Notes: generated from the letters alone by a model not told the origin. A stretch of 64,000 bases of DNA from Rhabdophis nuchalis (GCA_039707465.1 CM077645.1:145507503-145571502), one strand, 5' to 3'; positions 45,638 through 56,968 are shown, numbered from the stretch's first letter. Program-made: numbers and translations.

Positions 45638-46062
45638 TCACACGGCTTCCAGGCACCGGGACATCACTTCCGCGGCATCGTTGGGGTGGTCCGGAGTGGA
45701 GATGTACAGCTGGGTGTCATCCGCGTACTGATGGAATTCCACCCCGAAACCACGGATGATCTCACCCAGCGGCTTCATATAGATGTTGAACAGGAGAGGC
45801 GAGAGGACCGACCCTTGTGGCACCCCACAAGTGAGGCGCCTCGACGTCGACCTCTGTCCTCCTGCCAACACGAATTGCGACCAGTCGGAGAGGTAGGAGG
45901 AGAACCACCATAAAACGGTGCCTCCCAACCCCATCCCTCCAACTGGCGCAACAGGATACCATGGTCGATGGTATCAAAAGCCGCTGAGAGATCTAACAGG
46001 ACCAGGATAGAGGAACAGCCTCTATCCTGAGCCCTCCAGAGATCATCGACCAATGCGACCAA
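45638..46062 (-). pseudogene. L2 reverse transcriptase core, frameshifted
   Basis: Frame 46062-45775 supplies [20 protein letters not shown] and [17 protein letters not shown]. Frame 45934-45638 supplies [40 protein letters not shown] and YADDTQLY. The shift between them lies near 45930-45940. Confidence 0.82.
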
Positions 46063-46109
46063 TGCCGTTTCCGTGCTGTACCCAGGCCGGAAGCCAGACT
46101 GGCACGAGT

Positions 46110-46865
46110 CTAGATAGACAGCTTTATCCAGGTGCTGAGGGAACTGTCATGCCACCACACTCTCAACAACCTTCGCAAGAAAGCAAAGGTTGGAGACAGG
46201 ATGGTAATTGCCAAAACAGCCGGGTCCAGGGAGGGCTTCTTGAGGAGGGGCCTCACCATCGCCTCTTTCAAGGCGGCTGGCAGAAACCCCTCACGCAAAG
46301 AAGTGTTGACAATTCCCTGGAGCCAGCCTCGTGTAACCTCCCAGGTGGCCAGTACCAACCAGGAGGGACACGGGTCCAGTAAACATGTGGAGTTCAGTCG
46401 CCCCAATATCCTGTCCATGTCCTCGGGAGTCACAGGATCGAACTCTTCCCAAATAGTGGTCTCAAGACGTGCCTCCATCAGCCCGTCTGGACTAATCCAA
46501 TTGGAGGCTAACCCATCCTGGATCTGATCGATTTTATCATGCAGATAACACCCAAATTCCTCTGCACGACCCTGCAGAGGGGGATCCGGCGCCCCCTGAT
46601 GAAGGAGGGAGCGGGACACCCTAAACAGGGCGGCAGGGCAGTTATCTGCAGACGCGATAAGAGCGGAGAAATAGCTCTGTTTCACTGCTTTTATCGCCAC
46701 TAGGTAGATCCTTAAATGGGACTTTACCAGTGTCCAGTCAGATTCGGAGCGGCTGGTCCTCCAAACGCCCTCTAGGCATCTCTTCCGACGCTTCATCCCC
46801 CTCAGCTCCTCGGAGAACCAGGGAGCCAAAGTAGATCGGCATCGGGTGAGTGGCCGCAAGGGCAC
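46110..46865 (-). pseudogene. L2 linker and start of reverse transcriptase
   Basis: In the same frame as the endonuclease after the stop: MKRRKRCLEGVWRTSRSESD, LIASADNCPAALFRVSRSLL and [12 protein letters not shown] 1-bp loss near 46215 then shifts NNYRPVSNL into ITILSPTFAFL. Confidence 0.8.
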
Positions 46866-46898
46866 GACCCGGTTCAGGGCCCCCGTGGTCGCACTATT

Positions 46899-47841
46899 CT
46901 AGGCGACCACTAGGTCCTCAGTCGAGTCGTGGGTCATGGTCTCAGGTATTGGCCCAAGCTCCGTCTGGAACCTCTCAGGGTCCATCAGGCACCTGGGGCG
47001 GAACCATCTTGTTATTTCCGGTTCCGCCTCCCCGCAGTGAAGTGCGGCGGTTGGAAAGGACAACCGAAGGAGAGAATGATCTGACCATGACAGGGGCTCG
47101 ATGACTATTTCCCCTAAACCAAGATCACTCAGCCACTGGCCGGAGACAAAAACTAAGTCCAGTGTGTGTCCTCCAGTGTGAGTGGGGTCACGAACTAACT
47201 GGGTCAGGTCCATGGCCATCATGGAGGCCATGAACTCCCGATCTGCCTCAGATGCTTCACCTATCGATGGCAGATTGAAGTCCCCCATGACTAACAGCCT
47301 GGGGGTCTCAATTGCCATCTCGGCTATCACATTGAGGAGCTCGGGTAGGGCTGCTGATACGTAGCGGGGAGCCAGGTACACAATCAGCATGCCCTGCTGC
47401 GTCGCATGACCCCACTTTATACATAGGGACTCACAACCGGTAGTCTGCGGCACAGTGGTCTCCCTCGGGTCCAGGCCCTCCTTTATGATAACCGCCACCC
47501 CCCCACCCTGACCTTTGGCTCTCGGCTGGTAAAATGCGCGGTAACCTGGTGGGCACATTTCAATGAGGGGCACTCCCCCCCTCTTGGCCCAACCAGGTTT
47601 CCGTAATACCCGCCAGGTCCGCCTCCCCCTCCAAAACCAGATCATAAATGAGGGGGGCTTTATTAATCATGGACCTAGCGTTACACATCAGCCGAAGGCC
47701 CAGGCCCTGAGATCCAGAACCCCCTATATTGCAAGAGGAGCTATGAGGGCCGGAGCGCGCCACCGCTTGCAAGCAGCAGGTGTGCCCTCCCCTAATGTGA
47801 TATGGCCCTCTGCTCCCGCCATACCTACCCCTCCCATACAC
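46899..47841 (-). pseudogene. L2 endonuclease region, frameshifted
   Basis: Two overlapping minus-strand frames (47841-47560 and 47645-46899) together cover LMCNARSMINKAPLIYDLVL, ITETWLGQEGG, then CPPGYRAFYQPRA, VYLAPRYVSAALPELL, VMGDFNLPS and LSWSDHSLLRLSF. The frameshift lies near 47570-47640. The second frame ends in a TAG at 46899 that interrupts the protein before PLRPLTR. Confidence 0.82.
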
Positions 47842-47955
47842 AGTCCTGATGAAATTGCCCTCTGTTAAGCAGACCCTCTCCCCCTCCCAGCAAGCATCTG
47901 TAAAGCAAGTAATATCTTCTAGCTTTAGGCTTTCTCACCTCATTGAAATGTAGTA

Positions 47956-48342
47956 CAGATAGTCTAAACTTACAACAGATTGCTTAGTGATCATTCAAAG
48001 TTACAACGGCACTGAAAAAAGTGACCTATGGCCATATTTCACACTTATGAGCATTGCAGTATCGCCATGGTCACATAATTTACATTTGGATGCTTGACAA
48101 CTGACTCCTAGTTATGACAGTTGCAGCATCCCAGGGTCATGTGATTCCCTTTTGCAAACTTCTGTCAAGCAAAGTCAAAGGGGAAACTCGATTCACATAA
48201 CAAACTGTTACTAATTTAATAACTGCAGTGATTCACTTAACAAATGTGGCAAGAAAAGTTGTAAAAATGAGACAAAACTCACTTAACAAGTTTCTTACTT
48301 AAATTTTGGTCTCAATTGTGGTCATAGGTTGAGGGCTACCTG
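47956..48342. mobile_element. Tigger-like (TcMar) MITE, best copy in window
   Basis: Left end CAGATAGTCTAAACTTACAA, right end TAGGTTGAGGGCTACCTG, TA on both sides (47954-47955 and 48343-48344). Interior blocks: GTTACAACGGCACTGAAAAA, GGTCACATAATTTACATTTG, TTGACAACTGACTCCTAGTT, ATTCACTTAACAAATGTGGC. The 2-bp TA duplication and the CTCGACTTAC-like ends point to the Tc1/mariner group (Tigger-like). No transposase. Confidence 0.82.
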
Positions 48343-48387
48343 TAGCAGAAGAAGTTTCTCCCAAGAGGACCTCTTCATCTGGCCATT

Positions 48388-48641
48388 CAGTGGTGGGATT
48401 CAATTTTTTTACTACCAGTGCTGTGGGCGTGGCATGGTGGGTGTGGCATGCTGTGGGCGTGGCATGGTGGGTGTGGCAGGGGAAGGATACTGTACAATCT
48501 CCATTCCCTCCCGATCAGCTGGGACTCGGGAGGCAGAGAAGAGATGGGAGTGGGACCAGTCAGAGGTGATATTTACCGGTTCTCCGAACTACTCAAAATT
48601 CCACCAACTGTTTCTCCAAAAGTGGTCAGAACCTGCTGAAT
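48388..48641. mobile_element. GTGGTGGGATT-type MITE, right end lost
   Basis: Starts CAGTGGTGGGATTCAATTTT then TTTACTACCAGTGCTGTGGG. GGCGTGGCATGGTGGGTGTG is duplicated in tandem at 48425-48470. It ends in a region with GGTTCTCCGAACTACTCAAA and CCACCAACTGTTTCTCC. Confidence 0.65.
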
Positions 48642-48719
48642 ACTCTGGGATCCATGTACTAAGCCATTTTTGTTTTATAATTCAAACTAGCACTTATACC
48701 TAGAAACCTTTTGTTAACT

Positions 48720-48905
48720 GTCAGCCTTACAAGATAGTCCAGGCAAAAAACATCCAAAATTAGCTCCACTTTATTGTAAGGTTAAATTTACAGAATCTTG
48801 CAAGCCTGAAACTGCCTTTCTCCCCCTTTGCTTTTATAGCTCAAGAAACTAGGAAGGTTTGCTGCACCCACATCCTGCTACATGTTGTGCTGTAAGCTAA
48901 GCTGT
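48720..48905 (-). mobile_element. Possible solo LTR
   Basis: On the minus strand GAGCTATAAAAGCAAAGG (TATA-type box) is followed about 70 bp later by ACAATAAAGTGGAGC (polyadenylation signal), and the segment ends CTGACA. That spacing and order are what a retrotransposon LTR shows. No flanking duplication, primer-binding site or internal region was found. Confidence 0.3.
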
Positions 48906-48973
48906 CTATTATCTTACTGTTGCCATGGCTGCAGCTCTTCCCCTGCCTTCCAAGTCATTCCCAGCATGGGTGT

Positions 48974-49097
48974 CAAAACCATTTGCATCAAGTGACGTCA
49001 CAAGATGTGTCATGAAGTTTTTTGCCTTTGTGGAGCTGGGGTGGCCGTGGCCTGCACGTGATGCATCCAGCCTGCAGGCCACCAGTTTGACACTCCT
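48974..49097. mobile_element. Probable small hAT-type MITE
   Basis: CATGGGTGTCAAAACCATTT at the left and CACCAGTTTGACACTCCTG at the right are approximate inverted repeats enclosing a CpG-bearing core (GTGACGTCAC...GGCCGTGGCC). Flanks CATTCCCAG and CATTACAG are only similar. Confidence 0.45.
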
Positions 49098-49305
49098 GCA
49101 TTACAGTAACCAACTCAAGGCCAGGAAGACAGGAGTTCATAATGATTAGCACCTGTCAATCAGTTTGGACCATCTGTCATTTCCAAATGATTTTTAAGGC
49201 AATGAATTTCTGAGTGTAAGAGACAGATGTATTATTATCATTATTATCAGGTGGGTGCTTTATGTGTTATCTCTCTGTGTATGTTCACACAACATCTACA
49301 TATGG

Positions 49306-49483
49306 CAGGAGTTCAATCCTGACCAGTTCAGGATTGACTCCGCCTTCCATCCTTCTGAGGTGGGTAAAATGAGGACCCAGATTGATGGGGGCAATTTGCT
49401 TACTCAGCAAACCACTCAGAGAGGGCTATAATTTATAAGGCACTGTGGAGTAGTAAGCCTAAGGTCTACTGTTATTGTGTACA
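49306..49483 (+). mobile_element. tRNA-derived SINE fragment
   Basis: CAGGAGTTCAATCCTGACCA, GATTGACTCCGCCTTCCATC, GTGGGTAAAATGAGGACCCA and GAGAGGGCTATAATTTATAA match the body of the SINE at 41744. The tRNA-like head is missing. Confidence 0.7.
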
Positions 49484-50912
49484 TGTGTTGGCTGGAAAGA
49501 ACTGTGGACAGAAGATGCTCTGCTCTGGATGATGTGGAGAGAGGATAAGAGACTCGGAATGAAGCAGATGGCAGGATTCTAAGTTGGTACCCCAATGCCT
49601 CTTCCACAGAGATGCATTGAGCTCCCCCCCCAAACAGGAATATTTTTTCCCTGCAGCTCCCAGTCAGTTCAACCCATTTTAAACATGTTCTTTCTTTTGG
49701 TAGATTCTTCCTGCATACCATTCTGTTTGGTTTTCAGAATCTTGATTGCTGCTCGCTGATTGACGGACAGAATTCTTAACCCCTTTACTTAATTTCTGTT
49801 GAGTTGGAAAGAATAAAAAGATAAGATTGCTCCCTGATGCTTCAGAAGAAAATTGTCTAATACTGGACAGTTTCTTGAAAATATCTGGAACATCAAGGTA
49901 GCCTGCTCATGTTCAAATTCTCCATTTCGTAGTACCTCAGTATTTACCTTTTCTGGTACTCTTTTTCAAGGTTTTAATCTACTGTACTGTAGTATCCACA
50001 TAATTTGATTGACAATGTGAGGTTGCTATTTATACTAGATGCAGCATCTGGTTTTGCTGCTCTTTCTACTGCCTTTTTTTTTTTTTTTGCTCTGAAGAAT
50101 TATTAATCCCAAGCTTCACATCTACATCAGCAGTAATATTATCTGCATTGTTCCATCATTCACCTCACTATTTTTACAGACTTCAGTCAATGACAATTTG
50201 GAAAATTATGAGGAAGGTTAATGTTGCATGACTGACCAATCCATATCCCGAAGTTAAAAGAATGAAGGATGTATCTTCAAATGTAATCTAGGATGCTTAC
50301 TACATGAAAAGGAATGCTCTTCACTTCATACTTCTTTTTTTTACAAGACCATGTGAGCTACATTTGTTTTTCAAAGCTGTCATTCTTTTCAAGGGCACAG
50401 AGAAGCATGTTTCAGACAAAAATTATACAGCAAGGTATATCCACCTGTTCATATTATGCAAACAACTTTACACACTGCATGTAATTTTATCTATAAGCAC
50501 CAAATCATTTGGGATTTCCAAACTGGGGGAAGCAGCAATAATTTTAAGAATCAAAATCTGTCTCTTCCCAGCTTTCAGTGATTGTTAAATCCAAGGCCCA
50601 TGGAAGACAGTATGAATCCTGAGAATTTGAATATTTGAAAGTGTTTATTTCATACAACAAGGCCCAGTATTAGCAGAAAATTCCAGAACCACACTGTACA
50701 TTATAATCTAAATCAAGACTAATTGCCCTGCTAGAATTACGGTAAGTAGGGATGTACTAGGAAATCTGTCCTTATACTGTACATGTAGTTTGATAACACT
50801 TCTACATATGCATTTCTTGAAGGTTCTAGGAATTAATATTTTTTTTTTTAAAAATTAAGAGTCATTTTAAAATACACTGTCTGAAGCAACTATCTGTAAG
50901 TTAACCTCTTCG
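49484..50912. other. Unique intergenic DNA, no gene seen
   Basis: AT-rich with a T17 run at about 50072-50090. No coding or repeat similarity was recognised. Confidence 0.45.
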
Positions 50913-50920
50913 ACCTAAAG

Positions 50921-50970
50921 CAGGGGTCTCCAACCTTCAGACTTAAAGTTGCAAAGGTTGGGGACCCCTG
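50921..50970. mobile_element. Minimal 50-bp hAT MITE
   Basis: CAGGGGTCTCCAACC and GGTTGGGGACCCCTG terminal repeats enclose only about 20 bp (TTCAGACTTAAAGTTGCAAA). Exact 8-bp duplications ACCTAAAG lie at 50913-50920 and 50971-50978. It is an internally deleted form of the palindromic family at 11039 and 51331. Confidence 0.92.
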
Positions 50971-51259
50971 ACCTAAAGGTATTCAGATATCCCTTTCCCC
51001 CCATATGTTTGCAGTATACAAGGCTAAGAAGGCTGCAAAAGGTTCACTATTTCCAAGAAATCAACAAATCCTACCCAAGTAGGATTTTTTTGGGGGGGGG
51101 GGTAATATTCATTTTTCTAAGGATTGATACTGGGCTGTCAACAAAGCTACCACAGTGACCTACTATAAAGAGTCTTTTAAATTTAATCGTTTCAGAAAAC
51201 GATTTTGGCAATGTGGTTTTTCATACAAGAGTGAGAAAAGCTGCACCTGTTAAATGTTC

Positions 51260-51780
51260 TCTTAGGCTGCCATTAAAGATTAGAATCCCAGAATCATAGG
51301 GCTGGAAGACAACGTGGATGTCTTCTAGACAAGGGGTCTCCAACCTTTGCAACTTTAAGTCTGAAGGACTTCAGCTCCCAGAATTCTCCAGTCAGCTTTG
51401 CTCCCCAGCTTTGCTGGCTGGAGAATTCTGGGAGCTGAAGTCCTTCAGACTTAAAGTTGCAAAGGTTGGAGACCCCTGGTCTAGACCAACCTCCTGCCCA
51501 AGGCAGGAATCTTTATACCATTCTGGACAAATGTTGTCTTAATTGTTTCGTGAAAACATCTTGCTCTGGGAAGCAAGCTGTCCCATTGATTAATGATTTT
51601 GTTCGGAAATTCATCCTTAGTTCCAAGTAGGGGCTTCTAGGAGCTTCCACCCATTGCTTCTTGTCCTGCCCTCAGGTGCCTTGGAGAACAAATCAACCTC
51701 CTGTTTCCTGGGACAATCCTTCAAGTATTGAAAGACAGCTATCATATCACCCCTAAGCCTTCATTCCATAAACTCTTAAG
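51260..51780 (-). mobile_element. CR1 LINE 3' end interrupted by a MITE
   Basis: Reading the minus strand: GGAATGAAGGCTTAGGGGTG, ATAGCTGTCTTTCAATACTT, GCACCTGAGGGCAGGACAAG, GAACTAAGGATGAATTTCCG, CTGCCTTGGGCAGGAGGTTG and then, past the MITE, the ATTCTGGGATTCTAATC end. These are standard CR1 3' UTR blocks. The MITE at 51331-51478 splits the copy in GTCTAGACCAACC. Confidence 0.85.
51331..51478. mobile_element. Palindromic hAT MITE inside CR1
   Basis: AAGGGGTCTCCAACCTTTGC pairs with GCAAAGGTTGGAGACCCCTG; the arms extend through CTTCAGCTCCCAGAATTCTC. Flanks TTCTAGAC and GTCTAGAC match at 7 of 8 bases. It must postdate the CR1 copy. Confidence 0.9.
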
Positions 51781-52577
51781 CTCTTCCCCCATTTCTTTTT
51801 CTCATAGTATTTATATCTCTAACAAAAATATGGGGATGACAAAGAGATTCTTGGAGTAGCAACAAACATTACTGGCCTGGTTCCAATTATCAAGAGTTTG
51901 GAACAATGAGTTAGAAACAGAATCATGGTCATCAATCTTCTGGAGGGAGAAGACACTTGAACTGAAGGAACTTCTCCTGATTTTTATACAATTTATGTAT
52001 ATTGTTAAGAGCTTAAGTTCACTTTACTACTTTTGTGATATTATGGCAGAATCACTGTTTTATTTTTCCATCTTCAAGTAAAGTAACGACATTCCAAGTA
52101 AAGTGGATTAATCTAGTTTTGCAAATTTCTACATCTCAGATCTGCTTTTGATTAGTACCAAGGAATTTGTTATGGGTGAAGCATTGGTTTGATAACTGAC
52201 TTTTGTTTCTAATGTTGACAAAGTAGTCAAACTAAATTAGAGATGCATTATGAATACAAAGGATCCGTATGAAACTGAGTTTTAATTACAAGAGGAATAT
52301 ATATACAGTGCTAGCAGTATTTAATTTTGAGGGTGTTGTTAATGATTCAGCCCCAATGTACATTTACTGACATTAATTGTTATACTGATTTATTTTATAT
52401 TTATTTACACAGATCACATAGCTTGCTTTCTCCTCTTGAGAATTCTACATCCTTTGTCAATTTTACATTTTATTTGTCTAAGGAGCAAGTATTTAGTTAT
52501 TTTTAAATTTTTTATTTGAACAAATCAAGAAAACATTGAAATAAATAAAACACCATAAAGAACTCCCCTATACGAAA
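51781..52577. other. Intergenic DNA, no gene seen
   Basis: Unique AT-rich sequence. Confidence 0.45.
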
Positions 52578-52585
52578 TACTACAC

Positions 52586-52720
52586 CAGGGATGTCCAAAC
52601 TTGGGAACTTTAAGACTTGTGGACTTCAACTCCCAGAATTCCCCAGCCAGCTATGCTGGCTGGGGAATTCTGGGAGTTGAAGTCCACAAGTCTTAAAGTT
52701 CCCAAGTTTGGACATCCCTG
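52586..52720. mobile_element. Palindromic hAT MITE
   Basis: CAGGGATGTCCAAACTTGGG pairs with CCCAAGTTTGGACATCCCTG; the arms pair to the centre (CCAGCCAGC/GCTGGCTGG). Exact 8-bp duplications TACTACAC (52578-52585 and 52721-52728). Confidence 0.93.
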
Positions 52721-52728
52721 TACTACAC

Positions 52729-54040
52729 ACACACAAACAAATAAAATCTATCCTCTACCCCAACAAGTCATAGTTGCAGGTTTACATAAATCAATTTGTA
52801 ATTTTAAGGAGATAAAATGTTAAGCGGTATATGCCAAGCCATGTTCACAAATCTATGAAATCCAGTAGGATATATTGTATTTTTAATAGAGTAAAAATGG
52901 AACCAAGTTTGACTATAGCCAAAATGTTTTTTCTTTTTCTTTTTCCTAATAGGTTAACATTTTAGTCTGTGCTATTTTCCACACTTTTAAATAGCACTTG
53001 CCAACTAAACATACACTTAGCTGTTGAGTATTTCACTGGAATAAATGTGAGCAAAACATAAATGGAATGAATGTCTTATCTTGTGCCACTTTGTATATTC
53101 CAGACAATAGAATTGCTATACTAGAATTAATTAGACTAAGGTTCGTGTTATTACAGGCTACTATGTAATTTTTGAATCCCTTCAAAAAATTTCAAACTAA
53201 AGGAGTAACTAAATAGGCCCAACTCACTACTTTTCGGATTATCATCCCAGAATGCTGCTAAAAGGGTGGGGCCCAGAGTTTCAGAAAATATTATTGCACA
53301 TAGTGTTGCTTTAACTGTGTTTATTTCCTTTTGGCAAAAGGAGCAGGTGCTTTCCCAGGTTTAACAAGGGAATACAGCATTGAAAGTTATTTTTATGTAC
53401 TAATAGAACATTTTACAGTTTATAATATAATATTTCCTTTTATCACAGCCTTTCTTTTCAGCACACTGCAATACAACAAAAAGAGCCTTACATTCAGCTC
53501 TACTTATATAGCATGCTAAATATTAAACAAAATAATTTTCTCACAGATGTAGAAGATAGATAATTCAATGTATCATAGAAATAGTAAAGTGTGTAATGTA
53601 TACTTTTTTTAACAGTCTTACTTTCAGAAGTGACATAGTCCACTAATTTTATAACAAAGCCAGATACAATCTTGCCAATAACCAATTTTCATTGATGAAA
53701 GTGGACAAGCTTCTTAATGTCTAGACTAAATCATGAACATTCCTTGGAAAATTAACAGGAACTTTTGGTCTGGATTTACCATAATACGTTCAATTATATA
53801 GAAGTAATCTGAGATTTTTGAGCGTATGTTTAAATACAGAGAACTCCAAAGTTTTGTATTATTAGAAGCCAGGAAAAGTCTTTGTTTTATGAAGAATGTG
53901 TGGGACAATATGTCAGTTTAGAACAAAAAGGAAAATATATCATTCTGGAGTAGAAAATGTAAGTATGTGTGTGAAAAAGAATCTCTCCCATTAAAGTAAG
54001 GAAAGTGGGTTTTGTATTGCTGCATATCAATTTTGCCTCA
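52729..54040. other. Unique AT-rich intergenic DNA, no gene seen
   Basis: No repeat or exon was recognised over about 1.3 kb, making it another candidate for comparative analysis. Confidence 0.45.
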
Positions 54041-54044
54041 CTCC

Positions 54045-54089
<45 letters not shown>

Positions 54090-54200
54090 TACTACTACTA
54101 TTATTATTATTAAAAAATTAATTTGTAGACCGCTCCCTCTCCCCGAAGGGACTCGGGGCGGTGCACAGGGGAATTAAAAAACTGTGATTTTAAAAATGCT
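54041..54200 (-). mobile_element. L2-type 3' tail with AAT/ACT array
   Basis: (AAT)n then (ACT)n and (ATT)n at 54042-54112, followed by AGACCGCTCCCTCTCCCCGA and AGGGACTCGGGGCGGTGCAC, the L2 3' end in reverse orientation. Confidence 0.85.
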
Positions 54201-54267
54201 ATTTATATTCACGCTCCAAATATTTTCTGTCAATCAATATCTACACATTTATAGATATTATAGATTT

Positions 54268-54566
54268 ATAACTTGCCATAGCTGTTAAGTGAATCATTGC
54301 AGTTCTTAAGTTAGTAACACAGTTGTAACATGAATTTGGCTTTCCCATTGACTTTGCTTGTCAGAAAGTTGTTGATGATGATCACATGGCCCCAGGACAC
54401 TGCAATTGTAATAAATATGAACCACTTTCCAAGTGTCCAAATTTTAATCATGTGACCATAGAGATGCTAGAACAGTTGTAAATGTGAAAAACAGTCATTT
54501 CACTTTTTTCAGTGCTGTTTTTTGAACGGTCACTAAAGGAAAGATTGTAAGTCAAGGACTACCTAC
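54268..54566. mobile_element. Tigger-like MITE, left end lost
   Basis: GCTGTTAAGTGAATCATTGC, GTCAGAAAGTTGTTGATGAT, ATGTGACCATAGAGATGCTA and the end AAGTCAAGGACTACCTAC match the family of 47956-48342 in inverse orientation. Confidence 0.75.
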
Positions 54567-54592
54567 TTTTTTTTTACTCTATGCAAGTTTAG

Positions 54593-54800
54593 AGTCAATT
54601 TGGTGTAGTGGTTAAGACATCAGGCTAGAAACCAGGAGACCATGAGTTCAAATCCTGCCTTGGGCACAAAGCCCAGCTAGGTGACCTTGGGTCAGTCGCT
54701 CTATCTCAGTTCTAGAAAGAAGGCAACAGCAAGCCACCTCTGTAAAACCTTTCCAAGAAAACTGCAGAGATTTGTCAGGTAGTCTCTGAGAATTTGACAC
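54593..54800 (+). mobile_element. tRNA-derived SINE with CORE-like middle and BovB-like end
   Basis: tRNA-like head TTGGTGTAGTGGTTAAGACA and B-box-like GAGTTCAAATCCTG. The middle GCTAGGTGACCTTGGGTCAG resembles the CORE/MIR central domain. The end GTCTCTGAGAATTTGACACA then ATTGAACAAAAG resembles the BovB 3' end (GTCGGACACGACTGAAC), suggesting mobilisation by BovB-type reverse transcriptase. Confidence 0.7.
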
Positions 54801-54929
54801 AATTGAACAAAAGAAAAAAAATGTATGCAACTGTACTTGAATAAGTGTAGAGATTTCCATAGGTCGCTGATCACATGTGTATTTTACTACTATACTAGAG
54901 GTAAGCAGCCTTAAAAATAAACAATGCTC

Positions 54930-55336
54930 AAGGGGAGCCCCATGCTCTCTACATGGGGCTCTCTACATGGGGCTCCCCTTGAAGAGCACCCGGAGGCTCC
55001 AACTGGTCTCCGTGGGAGCACCTGTCCTCTGGAACGAATTGCCCCCAGAGTTAAGAACTATCCTTGGCCTACGCACCTTCCGCCATGCTCTCAAAACCTT
55101 TGTTTTCCAACAAGCCGGACTGGCATAAATATGATTTTTAAAATATGAATTTTTATTAATTTTAATCGGGGTTTGTTGGTTTTTTAATCTTATGAGACGC
55201 CAAATTGTTTAATATGTTTTTTAAACTGTTTTTAACTTTTATATATCTGTTTTACTTTGGCTGTACACCACCCTGAGTCCTTCGGGAGTAGGGCGGTATA
55301 AAAAACTAATAAACAAACAAACAAACAAACAAACAA
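54930..55336 (+). mobile_element. L2 3' end with foldback 5' junction
   Basis: Plus-strand L2 C-terminus: MGLPLKSTRRLQLV, then an internal deletion to GAPVLWNELPPELRTILGLR and FRHALKTFVFQQAGLA, then 3' UTR, CACCCTGAGTCCTTCGGGAG and a CAAA tail (55305-55336). At the 5' end AAGGGGAGCCCCATG (54930-54944) is an exact reverse complement of CATGGGGCTCCCCTT (54966-54980). Confidence 0.82.
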
Positions 55337-56679
55337 GCTCCCAAACTACAGAGGACTTTAAAGATTATAACCAGCACTATGAATTACACGTGGAAATAAA
55401 CTTAGTGTTAGGTGACAATATTGGCTTGATCTTTTAAAAATCCAGGCTACATTAGTTGTACTGTACATTAGTTATTCTCAACGTCCAAGGAAAGTAACGT
55501 CTGTCTTGTCCATTTCATTGCCATCTGATTTTCTAATGTAGTAAGACTTTGCTTGTTATCCCTTCAGCCAGCCCACCCAATTTCATAAAACTTCAGCCAG
55601 GTCAACTTAATTTTGTCTTCTCCATTTCCCTTTTCTACTTTATGACTTGGCTCAAACAGTATCATCCTCCCTTGCCTTTTAGACCTCAACAATCTTCAGT
55701 CCCCGAACTGGTTCCTTCTTACTATGTTTCTGAAACATGGGAGTAATCACTCTCCCACTATCCCAAGAATCTACAGTTACTCCCTAACAATTGAGGAAAA
55801 AAGTATATCAGTTACAAATTGTGTTGCAAGGTTGTCATAAATTATTTACATTCATCAGGCAGCAGAATTAAAACAATACTGGAACTATTTCCTCAAATAA
55901 TACAAGGAAATTGTTGGCCTGTGCCATACTAAAATGTTATACCATAAGACGCTATACCAGGAAGCAGCAGAATTATGTATTAAAACAAAGAAGTATCTTT
56001 AAAAACATGGCAAAATGCCACAGTTATTATAAAGAAAAATTACTCATGCATCAAGATGATATCTAAACATATTGCTAAAACGTCAGGTCTTTGCCAAATC
56101 CTTTTTTTTCTCATGTAGTAGTAACATCCTTTTAAACCCCAACAGACCATTTAACCTTCTCATAAATGAAATCAGACTCACCCTCCCCTTTTCTACCTTT
56201 GCCATTAATTTTCTATTCTCTCTGCTAAATAATTCCTATTTTTTTTCTTCCTGTCCACTCCTCTCAAAAACCATGTTAAATAGTAAGCCAAAATTAGCAA
56301 CCCCAATTTAATAATTTCATACATGTTATGCTAAAACAAATGCATCTTATTATGTGGCGCAGTGATTCTCACAGCATGCCGAGACTTACTGTAGTTTACC
56401 ACATTGCACTTATTATATACAGAAACTTTCTTTCTTTCATGAAACTTGTAGACTTCAAGTTCTTGGAAAATATATTTCAATATTGTGATGTGTTCAGACA
56501 ATGTTTTTCCCTGTTATACCCTACAGATTCAAACTGTGAACTTAAAAGCGAGATAGAAAGAGTATTGATGCACTCAAATTCTAGCACTAAAATAGATTTT
56601 TTAAGGATATAGAAAAGCAGCCTGGAAAAGCAGTCAACAAATGGATCTTAGAACAAATCAATTAGGGATTTTCATTTAA
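55337..56679. other. Unique AT-rich DNA upstream of GMDS
   Basis: No exon or repeat was recognised. Several short open frames have no splice or product support. Confidence 0.45.
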
Positions 56680-56876
56680 ACCATCAGACTCATGCTCTGA
56701 TATTTTGGGCACATTATGCAAAGACCTGGCTTCCTTGAGAAGTTCATAGTGTTGGGGAACGATGAAGGAAAGAGAAGGATGACCAGCAGCAAGTCGAAGA
56801 CAGATTATCCGAGAGAATTGTCTATTTTACAAGGTCCCTGAAGGTCGACACCGACTTGATGTCACTTCATCAATCC
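56680..56876 (+). mobile_element. BovB (RTE) LINE 3' end
   Basis: The plus strand translates approximately as ILGTLCKDLASL, then a KEREG-PAAS-like stretch, a decayed form of the BovB C-terminus (FGH..RR..SLEK..., GRRRRGRP). It ends AGGTCGACACCGACTTGATG, the BovB 3' signature, with TCACTTCATCAATC as tail. It abuts the CpG-rich GMDS promoter region. Confidence 0.7.
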
Positions 56877-56950
56877 TGAAGACCTTCCCGGCTGCACTTC
56901 ATTCCTCCTTAAGTAGGTGGCGCCCTCTCTGAAGAATGTCTTTCCGCGAC

Positions 56951-56968
56951 GCATGCGCTCCATGCGCA
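56951..56968. promoter_or_regulatory. Candidate NRF1 sites
   Basis: GCATGCGC (56951-56958) and CATGCGCA (56961-56968) each carry the core of the NRF1 consensus (GCGCATGCGC). Confidence 0.4.

Larger units (their letters stand above)
44690..47875 (-). mobile_element. Near full-length L2-clade LINE, decayed
   Basis: Minus strand: a 5' region (about 47875-47842), endonuclease (47841-46899), linker (46865-46200), reverse transcriptase (about 46200-45640), C-terminus to 44874, 3' UTR and tail at 44690-44760 (an AATTACAATTAC-type tail). It shows more damage than the copy at 23091-26215: at least four frameshifts plus an in-frame stop, so it is an older insertion or a different subfamily. Its protein differs from that copy at many positions (for example [11 protein letters not shown] and [13 protein letters not shown]). 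Confidence 0.88.
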
